NCBI GenBank assembly: GCA_001803315.1 | Contig: MHBQ01000093.1 | Coordinates: 852-44,796, forward strand | Source: Lentisphaerae bacterium RIFOXYC12_FULL_60_16 | Lineage (GTDB): Bacteria > Verrucomicrobiota > Kiritimatiellia > UBA8416 > YA12-FULL-60-10 | Reading direction: 5' to 3' | Length of the DNA: 43,945 nucleotides | Shown: in pieces, positions 1-8,234 of the stretch | How the letters are laid out: every line of letters begins with the position of its first letter | Position numbering within the stretch: the first letter of the stretch is position 1 | Program-made: the position numbers and the translations under genes | The notes under the pieces: generated by a model | Told to the model about the DNA's origin: nothing | Databases searched by the model: none | The model's input: the letters and a program-made list of their open reading frames with translations, nothing else

Positions 1-519
1 TCTCAAATTTTTGCGATATGCCGCATGGCAATCACCGTACACCCGTCGTTAGTTAGCGGCGAGGAAAAAAGGCTTACGCGCTTATCATGCAGAAGGACAC
101 GACATCCGGAGACTCCAAAACGATCAGAAACGATCAGGGACAGACAAGCTTTACGTTGTCGGAAACGATCTGATATCCATCCCGGCAAACTCCGCTCCCC
201 ATTCCCTGGTAGTCAAGGCCAGGGGTCAGCTGAAGGCAACAAATAGATGCTTATCTTCATTATCTGCATATGGAATCCAAATGGGTCGTGATCTTGTCTA
301 CCCATCGCTCCCCTGCAAGCTCTATTTGCTATCTTCAGAACCCCTCTATCCTAGCCCGGATTATTCCCCGCCTTTATTCTTGTCTTATCCCCCATTGTTC
401 ATGCATGCTCCTTGGGTGTAGAGGTGTTTTACAGGCTGATTACCAGTTGCGCGTGTGCCTGTACCGCTCAAAAGCAATTTTCCTGTCAGCAGATGTCCCC
501 GCAGCGAGGAGGTTGCACT
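1..519. other. Intergenic leader with short tandem repeat
   Basis: No convincing gene is visible in this stretch; the open frames lack a ribosome binding site and have no recognisable sequence. The ten-base unit AAACGATCAG is directly repeated at 118-127 and 128-137, and a diverged third copy, AAACGATCTG, lies at 163-172. The last part (about 400-519) is the leader of the beta-helix gene and contains its strong ribosome binding site at 507-513. No promoter or terminator could be assigned with confidence. Confidence 0.4.
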
Positions 520-2136
520 ATGACGAAGCATGCCATGGTTCGATTTCATGCCCGTAATCTCGTGTTCATCGCGGCGATAAGCCTGTTACTGGCTTTCGTG
601 TATTCCGGGCAGGCCGCGGACTACTATGTGAAGCCCGACGGCACAGACACCAATACCGGCCTGTCTTGGGAAAACGCTTTCAAGACAATCCAGAAAGCCG
701 CCGGCATTGTCACCGCCGGGGGAACGGTGACGGTCGCGGCAGGCACCTATCAGGAGCAAGTCACGCCCGTCAACGCCGGTTCCGCGGGCAGTCCGATCAC
801 CTACCGGGCAAAAGAAGGCGATACCGTCGTGGTCTCGGGCTGGGAGACCGTGACGAATTTTGTTCTGCACGGCGGAGTCACTTGGAAGAAGACCACCGAG
901 ACGGTAACCATCAACAACGTGTGGGAAGACAATGAGTACTGCGACTACGTTCAGAAATACAACACGAACGATGTCCAGGCCACTGCGGCCACCTTCTACT
1001 ATGATGCCGCCGGCGACATCCTTTACATTCACACCAAAAACGGCGACAGCCCCGATGGACACGCGATCAAGGCAACGAGGAAGAACAGCGTTTTCTATGT
1101 GAACGGCAAGGACTACGTCAAAATCGAGGGCTTCACGTGCAAGCACGCTTCCAGCGGCATCTACTTCTACCTGTCGGACAACTGCGTGGCCAGCAACAAC
1201 ATTTGCTGCTACAACGACTGGGACGCCTACCTATACGGCGGCATATCCGCCTACGGCGGAACGAACCTTACCCTGGCAAACAACACCTGCTACAAGAATC
1301 GCGGCGGGATCTATGTCAGGAGTTGTGCCGACAGCCGGATCACCGGGAACAATTGCTACTCGAACTACTCGTACGGTGGAATCCAGATGTGGACATCTTC
1401 CGGCGCGGCGCTTGCGAATAACATCGTAAGCGAGAACGTGTGTTACGACAACAGCACGTACGGCATCGTTATGGACAAACAGCGAAGTTGCCTGGTCAGT
1501 CACAATCGGCTGCGCAACAACCGCATCACTTTCCGGTACACACACAGCAGCAGCATCGCGAACAATACGATCTACGGAACCGGCGGGGGCATCTACATCA
1601 GTCTGCAGTCGAGCAATGCGGTTGTGCGGAACAACATTTCCTGGACCACGCGGGGCTACCTGCTTTATGCGATGGCCGTGACCGACGAAGCCAGCAAAAC
1701 GAATATCGTTGTGGACTACAACGACTTCTATCCCACCGGGGCGGGCACCTATTCTTTTACGTGGGGAAAAGAGAATCCCCCGAGTACGCCGGTCATGAAC
1801 AGTCTTTCAGACTGGCAGGGCCAGACCGGGCAGGACGGCAACAGCATCTCGACCAATGCGCTGTTCGTTGCCGATGGGACGGATTTCCACCTGAAGAGTC
1901 AATACGGAACCCTGGTCGATGGGACAAACTGGGTGAAGTTCACGACCAACAGTCCCTGCATCGATGCGGGGGATCCGGCGTGTGCGTTTGCCAACGAGCC
2001 GCCGCTCAACGGGGAATGCATAAACCAGGGTGCCTACGGCAATACGGCCGAGGCGTCGCTGAGCGGCTTGCCGGTAAAGCCCGGTTCGGTGTTCCTGCTG
2101 TCGCAATCGCGGAATCGCCGGAACGCGTCCCCATGA
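520..2136 (+). CDS. Secreted right-handed parallel beta-helix protein
   Basis: A 538-residue exported protein. The start at 520 is chosen because AGGAGG lies 6-8 bases upstream and because it puts a signal peptide at the N-terminus: a basic start, a hydrophobic core at about residues 18-29, then a likely cleavage after GQA. An upstream in-frame ATG at 412 has no such support. The mature protein opens with YYVKPDGTDTNTGLSWENAF, typical of DUF1565/NosD-type proteins, and then shows repeated short strands (NNICCYND, NNTCYKNR, GNNCYSN, NNTIYG, RNNISW) as expected for stacked beta-helix coils. Such folds occur in polysaccharide lyases and surface adhesins, but no catalytic site is recognisable, so the substrate is unknown. 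No sorting signal is seen at the C-terminus. Confidence 0.85.
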   Translation: MTKHAMVRFHARNLVFIAAISLLLAFVYSGQAADYYVKPDGTDTNTGLSWENAFKTIQKAAGIVTAGGTVTVAAGTYQEQVTPVNAGSAGSPITYRAKEGDTVVVSGWETVTNFVLHGGVTWKKTTETVTINNVWEDNEYCDYVQKYNTNDVQATAATFYYDAAGDILYIHTKNGDSPDGHAIKATRKNSVFYVNGKDYVKIEGFTCKHASSGIYFYLSDNCVASNNICCYNDWDAYLYGGISAYGGTNLTLANNTCYKNRGGIYVRSCADSRITGNNCYSNYSYGGIQMWTSSGAALANNIVSENVCYDNSTYGIVMDKQRSCLVSHNRLRNNRITFRYTHSSSIANNTIYGTGGGIYISLQSSNAVVRNNISWTTRGYLLYAMAVTDEASKTNIVVDYNDFYPTGAGTYSFTWGKENPPSTPVMNSLSDWQGQTGQDGNSISTNALFVADGTDFHLKSQYGTLVDGTNWVKFTTNSPCIDAGDPACAFANEPPLNGECINQGAYGNTAEASLSGLPVKPGSVFLLSQSRNRRNASP

Positions 2137-2192
2137 CCCGCCGCGGGGACCGAGGGATCGCTCATCGGGTTCTCATCGCCATGTGATCAATT

Positions 2193-2218
2193 GATCAATT
2201 GGGGAGATCAATTGGGGA
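2193..2218 (+). repeat. Tandem 13-base repeat at transposon-like scar
   Basis: GATCAATTGGGGA occurs twice in perfect tandem at 2193-2205 and 2206-2218. It is preceded by the palindrome TGATCAATTGATCA at 2184-2197. The second unit runs on into GGGGACGTTCTAGTTAA. The block lies just beyond the end of the transposase-like remnant on the minus strand, so it probably belongs to the terminal region of that element. Confidence 0.5.
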
Positions 2219-2260
2219 CGTTCTAGTTAAACTATTGAGCATTAATATATTCTGATGTAA

Positions 2261-2464
2261 TTAACACGCTTTTTCCGGCCTGCCACGTTTCACCCTGTAT
2301 CGTCCGCGCTCCATCTTCAACGTCGCTGCAAACGCTTTCGTCCCTATCGCCCGGTCACTCTCAACTTCAAGCACGATCTTCTCGTCTTCACCGGACATCA
2401 ACATTTCTCCATAGACAACGGTTTGCTTCGGAGTCGGACCGGCTCCAACCGGACCAGGCGGCAC
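2261..2464 (-). pseudogene. C-terminal remnant of a REP-type (Y1) transposase
   Basis: A short open frame whose last 50 or so residues (from VVYGE to the end KRGRPEKAC) resemble the tail of REP-associated tyrosine transposases, which typically finish with a short basic stretch such as RxRGRPxK. The catalytic HUH and tyrosine regions are absent. The first dozen codons fall in a GC-rich repeat and probably do not belong to the original gene. The adjoining GATCAATTGGGGACGTTC repeats on its 3' side fit the end of such an element. The assignment rests on pattern resemblance, not a search, and a chance open frame remains possible. Confidence 0.4.
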
Positions 2465-2584
2465 GCGGGCCGGCTCCAGCGAAAATGGAGTAACTCACCC
2501 GATACGCCCGTCACGGGACTTCGTGCTTGTGGACCACCCGTCCCCCTTCTTATAGTGGCCTGCCATTTAGGAGGATTCACACCG

Positions 2585-3877
2585 ATGATTGCACGTTATA
2601 CGCGGCCGGAAATGGGCGCCATCTGGACCGACCAGAACAAATTCCAAACCTGGTTGACCATCGAGCTGTTTGCCTGCGAGGCGATGAACCGCCTGGGACT
2701 GGTACCGGCCGCCGACCTGGCGCGGATCCGGAAGCGGGCCGCCTTCAGCGTGAAACGGATCGACGCGATCGAACGCAAGGTGAACCACGACGTGATCGCG
2801 TTCCTGACCAATGTGGCCGAACACGTGGGTCCATCCGCCCGTTACATCCACCGGGGACTCACCAGCTCGGACGTGCTGGACACCAGTCTTGCGGTCCAGA
2901 TGGTCCAGGCAATCGACATCCTCATCCGCGACGCCAAGGCGGTCCGACGCGCAGCCGCGGTCAAGGCCCGCCGCTACCGCAACACCCCCATGATCGGACG
3001 TTCCCACGGCATCCATGCGGAGCCGATCACGTTCGGTTTGAAAATGGCCCTGATGTATGACGAATTCGGCCGCGCCATCGAACGCCTCGAACGGGCACGC
3101 AAAACGGTCGCCGTCGGCCAGCTCTCCGGCGCCGTGGGCACCCATGCCCATCTCGATCCGTTTGTTGAAAAACATGTCTGCCGCAAGCTGGGGTTGCGCC
3201 CGGCGGCCATCTCCACCCAGGTTCTCCAGCGGGACCGGCACGCGGAATACATGGCCGCCCTGGCACTGGTGGGCGCCTCGGTCGACCGCTGGGCCACGGA
3301 GTTCCGCCACCTGCAACGCACCGAGGTACACGAGGTGGAGGAATTCTTCGGCCGCGAACAGAAGGGGTCGTCCGCCATGCCCCACAAGAAGAACCCCATC
3401 ACCGGCGAAAAGCTCTCCGGCCTGGCCCGCCTCCTGCGCGGCAACCTGGTGGCCGCCATGGAAAACGTGGCCCTGTGGCACGAGCGCGACATTTCCCACT
3501 CGTCCGTGGAACGGGTCATCCTGCCCGACAGCACCATCGCCCTCGACCACATGCTCACCCAACTGGAGAAACTGGTCCGGAACCTGAAGGTCTATCCCAA
3601 GCGGATGCAGGCCAACCTGGACATGACCCACGGCCTGATCCATTCCCAGCAGGTGCTCCTGATGCTGACCGACCACGGGGTAAGCCGCGAGCTGGCCTAC
3701 CGCGCCGTCCAACGCCATGCGATGAAGTCCTGGGAAACCGGGGCCTCGTTCCGTGAATTGCTGGAACAGGATCCGGAAATTCTCCAGCACGTATCCAAGG
3801 ATGACATCCGCAAAACCTTCAACCTGGCCGTGCATTTCAAGGATATCAACCGCACCTTCCGGGCCGTGGGCCTGTAG
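2585..3877 (+). CDS. purB: Adenylosuccinate lyase
   Basis: A 430-residue cytosolic enzyme that releases fumarate from SAICAR and from adenylosuccinate, so it works in both IMP and AMP synthesis. The fumarase/aspartase superfamily signature GSSAMPHKKNP lies near residues 260-271 and holds the flexible catalytic serine loop. The TSSDVLDT segment and the GRSHGIHAEP segment match the other two conserved active-site blocks of the family. The start at 2585 follows AGGAGGA at 2569-2575; the frame is open further upstream, but that part has no support. purM begins 16 bases after the stop, so the two purine genes are probably one operon. purA, the partner enzyme for AMP synthesis, is near the other end of the window. 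Confidence 0.96.
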   Translation: MIARYTRPEMGAIWTDQNKFQTWLTIELFACEAMNRLGLVPAADLARIRKRAAFSVKRIDAIERKVNHDVIAFLTNVAEHVGPSARYIHRGLTSSDVLDTSLAVQMVQAIDILIRDAKAVRRAAAVKARRYRNTPMIGRSHGIHAEPITFGLKMALMYDEFGRAIERLERARKTVAVGQLSGAVGTHAHLDPFVEKHVCRKLGLRPAAISTQVLQRDRHAEYMAALALVGASVDRWATEFRHLQRTEVHEVEEFFGREQKGSSAMPHKKNPITGEKLSGLARLLRGNLVAAMENVALWHERDISHSSVERVILPDSTIALDHMLTQLEKLVRNLKVYPKRMQANLDMTHGLIHSQQVLLMLTDHGVSRELAYRAVQRHAMKSWETGASFRELLEQDPEILQHVSKDDIRKTFNLAVHFKDINRTFRAVGL

Positions 3878-3893
3878 GCCGCAAGGAGACCCC

Positions 3894-4952
3894 ATGAAAA
3901 AGTCCGCGTCAAAACCCCGTTCCGCGTATGCCCGCGCCGGCGTGGATATCGACAACAAGATGCGCGCCCTCCGCGCGATCAAGCGCATGGTCCATGACAC
4001 CTCCACCCCGGGCGTGGTCAGCGATATCGGCCTGTTCGGCGGCCTGTTCCAGTCACCCGGCAAGGATTGCCTGCTGGTGGCCAGCACGGACGGTGTGGGC
4101 ACCAAGCTGAAGGTTGCCGGGATGGCCGGTCGCCACGACACCGTCGGGCAGGACATCGTCAACCATTGCGTCAACGACATTCTGGTCCAGGGGGCCACTC
4201 CGCTGTTCTTCATGGATTACGTGGGCACGGCCCGTTTTGAAGGCCCGGTTTTCCGCCAGGTGGTCAAGGGCCTGTGCAAGGCCTGCCGCGAAAACGGTTG
4301 CGCCCTGCTCGGCGGTGAAACCGCCGAAATGCCGGGTTTGTACCCGATTGGCGAATATGACCTGGTCGGAACCATCGTCGGCGTCGTGCGCAAGCGCGAC
4401 ATGATCACGGGCACCGGCATCCGGCCGGGCGACCGGGTTATCGGCCTCCCGTCGACCGGCCTGCACACCAATGGTTTTTCGCTGGCCCGGCGCGTCATCT
4501 TTGAGCAGGCAAAACTCCGTATCCGCGATCGCCTGCCAGGAACCAGCCGGACCGTGGCCGATACGCTGCTGGCGGTCCACCGCAGCTACCTGCGCCCCAT
4601 TGTCAAACTGATGCAATCCGTACGCATCCAGGGGATGGCGCACATCACCGGTGGTGGCGTGATCGACAACATTCCACGCATCCTGCCGGCCGGCACCCGT
4701 GTGATCATCAACACGGGCACGGCCCCGGTGTTGCCGGTTTTCCCGTTCATCCAGAGACACGGCAAGGTAGAAACCGACGAGATGTACCGCGTCTTCAACA
4801 TGGGCATCGGGATGGTGATTATCGTGCGGCCCAACGCCTATGACAAGGCATTGCAGATCCTGCGCAAGGCCGGTGAGAAGCCCTTCGATGCCGGCGAGGT
4901 AACCACCGGCAAACGCGATGTCCGGCTGCGCCACGGCCGGCAGGGCGCATAG
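3894..4952 (+). CDS. purM: Phosphoribosylformylglycinamidine cyclo-ligase (AIR synthetase)
   Basis: A 352-residue cytosolic enzyme that closes the imidazole ring of FGAM with ATP to make AIR, the fifth step of purine synthesis. The N-terminal half has VASTDGVGTKLKVA and NDILVQGATPLFFMDY, and LGGETAEMPGLY follows; these are the ATP/metal-binding blocks of PurM. The C-terminal half has HITGGGVIDNIPRILP. Length is normal for the family. The start at 3894 is preceded by AAGGAGA at 3883-3889. It follows purB closely and is probably co-transcribed with it. The next gene converges from the other strand and ends 15 bases away. Confidence 0.96.
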   Translation: MKKSASKPRSAYARAGVDIDNKMRALRAIKRMVHDTSTPGVVSDIGLFGGLFQSPGKDCLLVASTDGVGTKLKVAGMAGRHDTVGQDIVNHCVNDILVQGATPLFFMDYVGTARFEGPVFRQVVKGLCKACRENGCALLGGETAEMPGLYPIGEYDLVGTIVGVVRKRDMITGTGIRPGDRVIGLPSTGLHTNGFSLARRVIFEQAKLRIRDRLPGTSRTVADTLLAVHRSYLRPIVKLMQSVRIQGMAHITGGGVIDNIPRILPAGTRVIINTGTAPVLPVFPFIQRHGKVETDEMYRVFNMGIGMVIIVRPNAYDKALQILRKAGEKPFDAGEVTTGKRDVRLRHGRQGA

Positions 4953-4967
4953 GACAACCGGTATGGC

Positions 4968-5528
4968 TTAAAATCCGGCGCCGGTTCCAATCGCAACCAT
5001 CACGTAATCCCGGTCGCCGTCCAGCGAGGTCCGGACATACCGGCCCATCAACTCGAACAACTGGATCCGGTTCTCAAACCAGAACCGGATGCCCCCTTCG
5101 GCATGCCACCCCCAGTAGGAGTCTCCCCGGTCTTCCGGCTCATCCGGATTCGTGCCGGAAGGATCGGGGTATCGGTCCTTGAATGAATAGTTGTAGGAAC
5201 CGCCCCCCCCGACAAACGGCGCCACCTTCCAATGGGGCATGATACGGATGGTAAGGCCAACACCGGTGTAAAAGGCATGTTCCTCACCATGATTAAACAG
5301 GCTGAAATTATAATCGCCGAAAACCGGGGTATGCTTTAACCAGGTTCCAAACCCCCAGTAGGCGCCGTAAACTTCCCGGTCAGGTCCCGCAAATATCGAA
5401 AAGCTCGAACCGGCCTCCTCTTCATAATCTTCACGGTTAAAATTCTCCCAATCAACGGCCATGACCGGAGCGGTCAACAGAACCATCAGGAACATCATCC
5501 GCCAGCGTCGACACCGGGACAACCGCAT
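4968..5528 (-). CDS. Small outer-membrane beta-barrel-like protein
   Basis: A protein of about 186 residues with a basic N-terminus, a hydrophobic stretch (MMFLMVLLTAPVMA) and a likely signal peptidase I site after VMA. The mature part alternates polar and hydrophobic or aromatic residues in short strands (YGAYWGFGTWL, AFYTGVGLTIRIMP, VAPFVGGGGSYNY) and ends in phenylalanine, as outer-membrane barrels usually do. An Asp/Pro/Gly-rich segment (near residue 120) could be a surface loop. GAAAGG sits three bases before one ATG (5531) and six before the next (5528); the second is chosen. It is transcribed divergently from the FMN-binding protein gene. Function is unknown; structural call only. Confidence 0.6.
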   Translation of the reverse strand: MRLSRCRRWRMMFLMVLLTAPVMAVDWENFNREDYEEEAGSSFSIFAGPDREVYGAYWGFGTWLKHTPVFGDYNFSLFNHGEEHAFYTGVGLTIRIMPHWKVAPFVGGGGSYNYSFKDRYPDPSGTNPDEPEDRGDSYWGWHAEGGIRFWFENRIQLFELMGRYVRTSLDGDRDYVMVAIGTGAGF

Positions 5529-5624
5529 CATGGACCTTTCGATTTGAGGTGAATGCATATCAGGGATTTAGTAAACTGAAAGCCTTTGATATTCAAGATG
5601 AACCGTTACAAGGGGAGAGGACGC

Positions 5625-6167
5625 ATGCTGATCCTGAACAAGATCCGGTCAACGATAATCCTCGCCGGATGCCTGTCAGCATGGATTTGTCAGGCCACCC
5701 CACCAGCCGAAAACCACTGGAAACCCGCTTTCCCCGGCGCTGCCAAACTGGCTCCTCTGGATGGCCTGACACCCCAGGAAGAGGCATTCAGCGTGCTGGA
5801 TGCAGACGGCATGACGCTTGGATGGGTGTTTCGTACGGATCGCCTGAATCCTCCGGTCAAGGGGCACATCAGCCAGATTGCCTGCCTGGTCTCCCTGTCA
5901 ACCAATGCCAGTATCCGCAACATCAAGGTCCTGGAACACATGGAAACTCCCCTTTACTTCAGCAAGTTGAGAAATGACTTCTTCACGCAATTCAAGGAAC
6001 TCCCCGCCGATACCGCCCTCCCCCAACTGGACACGGTGACCGGCGCCACCCATTCCTCCACGGCCATCGTGCGGGACGTTCTGGAGGGGATAAAACGCCT
6101 GATCGAGTTGCCGGCGGTTAAGGCCAGGATAAATTCCATCAAAAACCCGGCCAATCCCAAACCGTAA
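5625..6167 (+). CDS. Secreted FMN-binding (RnfG/NqrC-type) domain protein
   Basis: A 180-residue exported protein with an FMN_bind domain. The motif DTVTGAT (residues 136-142) matches the ApbE flavinylation consensus, so Thr142 is the likely site of covalent phosphoester-linked FMN. The export signal could be a lipoprotein one (LAGC at 13-16) or a normal signal peptide cut after ICQA. The start at 5625 follows GGGGAGAGG at 5612-5620; the open frame reaches further upstream to 5586 without support. Rnf and Nqr subunits carrying this domain work in membrane electron transport, but no Rnf/Nqr partner genes are nearby, so its redox partner is unknown. The downstream gene is convergent. Confidence 0.82.
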   Translation: MLILNKIRSTIILAGCLSAWICQATPPAENHWKPAFPGAAKLAPLDGLTPQEEAFSVLDADGMTLGWVFRTDRLNPPVKGHISQIACLVSLSTNASIRNIKVLEHMETPLYFSKLRNDFFTQFKELPADTALPQLDTVTGATHSSTAIVRDVLEGIKRLIELPAVKARINSIKNPANPKP

Positions 6168-6182
6168 AACGGATAGCCAGCA

Positions 6183-7151
6183 TCACCCGCCGAAACGTAC
6201 AAACGTGTCGTAGGCCCAGGTATCCCATTCCGGTTCCACGCCGATGCCGTGCAGGTCAGGGTAATTCTTGGCAATGAATCCGCCGCGGAAAGTGTTGACC
6301 AACCGCTCGGTCTCACGCTCGATCAGGGCTCGATCCCCGGTGGGCAGAACCTTCTGGATGTCGCAGGGTGAAAACAGTCCCACCCCGTGTTTTTTCAGCT
6401 TGGCCGCCAAAGCCGGCTGGTCATAGACCGCCGGCTGGTCGAATTGCAGGCAATCAATGCCCGCCTCGCACAGGGAATCCACCAGCAGCCAGTTGTAACC
6501 GCAGGAGTGCTGGATCACCTTCATCCCGTACCGGTGGGCCCGGCTGGTCAGCCGCTCATATAACGGGCGAAACACATCATTCCACATGGTCGGAGACATC
6601 AACAACCGGTCCTGGATGCCCAGGTCCTCGCAAAACATGATTCCATCCATCCCGCTCTCGCCATAGCGGTCGATCACGCGCTCAAATAACGCGGTCACCC
6701 GGTCGTGCAGGATGTCGATTGGTTCACGCTCGGCAATCAGGTCCATGAAATAGATTTCCATCTTTCGCATGTACCGGCAGGTGGCAAACGGCCAACCGGG
6801 CATCCAGCCGATCCGGAACTTCTCCTTGTCGGTAGCCGCCAGGTTGCGCGCCCCGTCATACCAGGCCGGATTATCGAGATCAGGCAGTTCAAGCCGGTCA
6901 AGATCCGTCCAATCCGCGATCACGGGCTTGTACACTTCCCCACCCTGTGAGAGGCCCTTGATCCGGTGCCAGGTATTGCCCCACAGGTCCGTGGAGAACT
7001 CGTAGGCGCCTTCATCCCATTTCTTCGCCTGGAAGGGATGTGCCATACCGCAACCCGACAAGTCGTTCCGTCTGTCCCCCCCGAAATTGAACCCGATTCT
7101 TCCGTCGCAGCGGTTCTCGATATTGGCCGTGATGATCTCGCGTGATGTCAT
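6183..7151 (-). CDS. URO-D superfamily protein, methyltransferase-like
   Basis: A 322-residue TIM-barrel protein of the uroporphyrinogen decarboxylase/MtaA superfamily. It is unlikely to be heme-pathway HemE: it sits in a sugar operon and shows the H-x-C...C metal-ligand pattern of the methyltransferase branch (HSCG near residue 214, SPCD near residue 262). In MtaA/MtbA-type enzymes those residues bind zinc and activate a thiol for methyl transfer. Homologues of this type are common in catabolic clusters, and their substrates are mostly unknown. It is the last gene of a three-gene operon and starts 10 bases after the oxidoreductase stop. Superfamily membership is strong; the reaction is inferred only as far as the metal ligands. 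Confidence 0.75.
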   Translation of the reverse strand: MTSREIITANIENRCDGRIGFNFGGDRRNDLSGCGMAHPFQAKKWDEGAYEFSTDLWGNTWHRIKGLSQGGEVYKPVIADWTDLDRLELPDLDNPAWYDGARNLAATDKEKFRIGWMPGWPFATCRYMRKMEIYFMDLIAEREPIDILHDRVTALFERVIDRYGESGMDGIMFCEDLGIQDRLLMSPTMWNDVFRPLYERLTSRAHRYGMKVIQHSCGYNWLLVDSLCEAGIDCLQFDQPAVYDQPALAAKLKKHGVGLFSPCDIQKVLPTGDRALIERETERLVNTFRGGFIAKNYPDLHGIGVEPEWDTWAYDTFVRFGG

Positions 7152-7161
7152 GCCTGATCCC

Positions 7162-8211
7162 TCAACCCGCGAACGGGGTCCCTTTCTTTGCCGCGGTAAC
7201 CACCTGCATCACCCCCAACGCCTCGTCGAGGGTAATGGGGAACGGTTTTCCCTTGCGGATGGAATCGTACAAATGGTTCCAAATCGATGTCATCGTGGCG
7301 CCGGACTTGGGCTCGACCGGTATGGTCTTCTCGATCCATCTCAGGTTATCGGGCGATCCGAAACCCTGTTTCGGTGTGCCGGGCTTGGCACGGCGTCGAA
7401 TGAGCTTGTTCTGCGGGTCCAGGTAACGCAGGTAGATCTCATTCCCGGAACTCCGGAGCCCCCCACGGGTCCCCAGCACGATGTATTCCGGTTCCGGAAT
7501 GGCCGACCCGCCGCTGATCTGGAGATCCACCACCCGTCCATTTTTCCCTTTGAGAATAATGTGCAGATGATCTTCCGCATCGCCGACAGCCGAAATCAAC
7601 TTGAGATCGCTCCACATATCCGCCACCGGCGATTCGAGCAAACGCAGGGCATGGTCGATGATATGCGGTCCCCAGTTCAGCAGTTGGCCTCCCCCGCACC
7701 GGATCAGGGTCTGCCAGTCATCCCGCCGGCTGTAACCGTTGCGGCGGAGCTTGATCTCGTAAATTTCCCCCAGGACTTTTGATGCCATGATCTCGCGGAT
7801 GTGCTGGTACCCAGGTTCAAAGCGGCGGTTATGCCGGATATAGACCTTGCCACGTGACCGGCGGATGGCGGGCTTCAGCGTAAGCGCTTCCGGATAAGAA
7901 ACCGCCATGGGCTTCTCGATAAACACATCCTTGTTTGCCTTGAGTGCCAGCAGGGCGTGCGATACGTGCTCGGTGGACCGGGTGGCAATATCCACCAGCT
8001 CCACGTCCTTGTCCGCAATAAGATCCTCGATGCGCCGGTATACGGAACACCCGTACTTGTTGGCAAACCGTTTGCGGTGATCGGCATCCAGATCACATCC
8101 CGCGACAATCTGGAACATGGATTCCTTGCCGTTGAGTTCCGGCCCGTGCATCCCCCAACCGGCACGTCCAAGCCCCACGATGCCAATACGAATCGGATTT
8201 GTCTTTGCCAT
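7162..8211 (-). CDS. Gfo/Idh/MocA family oxidoreductase
   Basis: A 349-residue NAD(P)-dependent dehydrogenase-like protein. The Rossmann motif GLGRAG is at residues 13-18 and the family EKP motif is at 99-101; the lysine is the usual catalytic residue. The C-terminal half fits the GFO_IDH_MocA alpha/beta domain, with GGGQLLNWGPHIIDHAL as the conserved region that normally carries the catalytic histidine. The start at 8211 is preceded by AAGGAGA with good spacing; an upstream in-frame ATG at 8238 lacks this. It lies between the isomerase-like gene and the URO-D-like gene in one operon. The family acts on sugars, inositols and their derivatives; the specific substrate cannot be read from sequence. 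Confidence 0.87.
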   Translation of the reverse strand: MAKTNPIRIGIVGLGRAGWGMHGPELNGKESMFQIVAGCDLDADHRKRFANKYGCSVYRRIEDLIADKDVELVDIATRSTEHVSHALLALKANKDVFIEKPMAVSYPEALTLKPAIRRSRGKVYIRHNRRFEPGYQHIREIMASKVLGEIYEIKLRRNGYSRRDDWQTLIRCGGGQLLNWGPHIIDHALRLLESPVADMWSDLKLISAVGDAEDHLHIILKGKNGRVVDLQISGGSAIPEPEYIVLGTRGGLRSSGNEIYLRYLDPQNKLIRRRAKPGTPKQGFGSPDNLRWIEKTIPVEPKSGATMTSIWNHLYDSIRKGKPFPITLDEALGVMQVVTAAKKGTPFAG

Positions 8212-8234
8212 GGTGATCATCTCCTTGTATTCCC

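Larger units (their letters stand above)
2137..2584. other. Intergenic region with mobile-element scar
   Basis: This gap separates the beta-helix gene from purB. It holds the tandem repeat and transposase remnant described separately, and a GC-rich patch (about 2432-2480) that carries two copies of CCGGCTCC, related to the GGAGCCGG palindromes seen near 20336 and 38201. The purB ribosome binding site AGGAGGA is at 2569-2575. No terminator or promoter is clear. Confidence 0.45.

Noticed and set aside
2567-4213. 548-codon minus-strand open frame opposite purB/purM
   Set aside because: It is a shadow of two clear purine genes; its translation has no recognisable domain and it results from high GC at third positions.
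6183-7151. Heme biosynthesis uroporphyrinogen decarboxylase (hemE)
   Set aside because: Methyltransferase-type metal ligands and a sugar-operon location argue against HemE.
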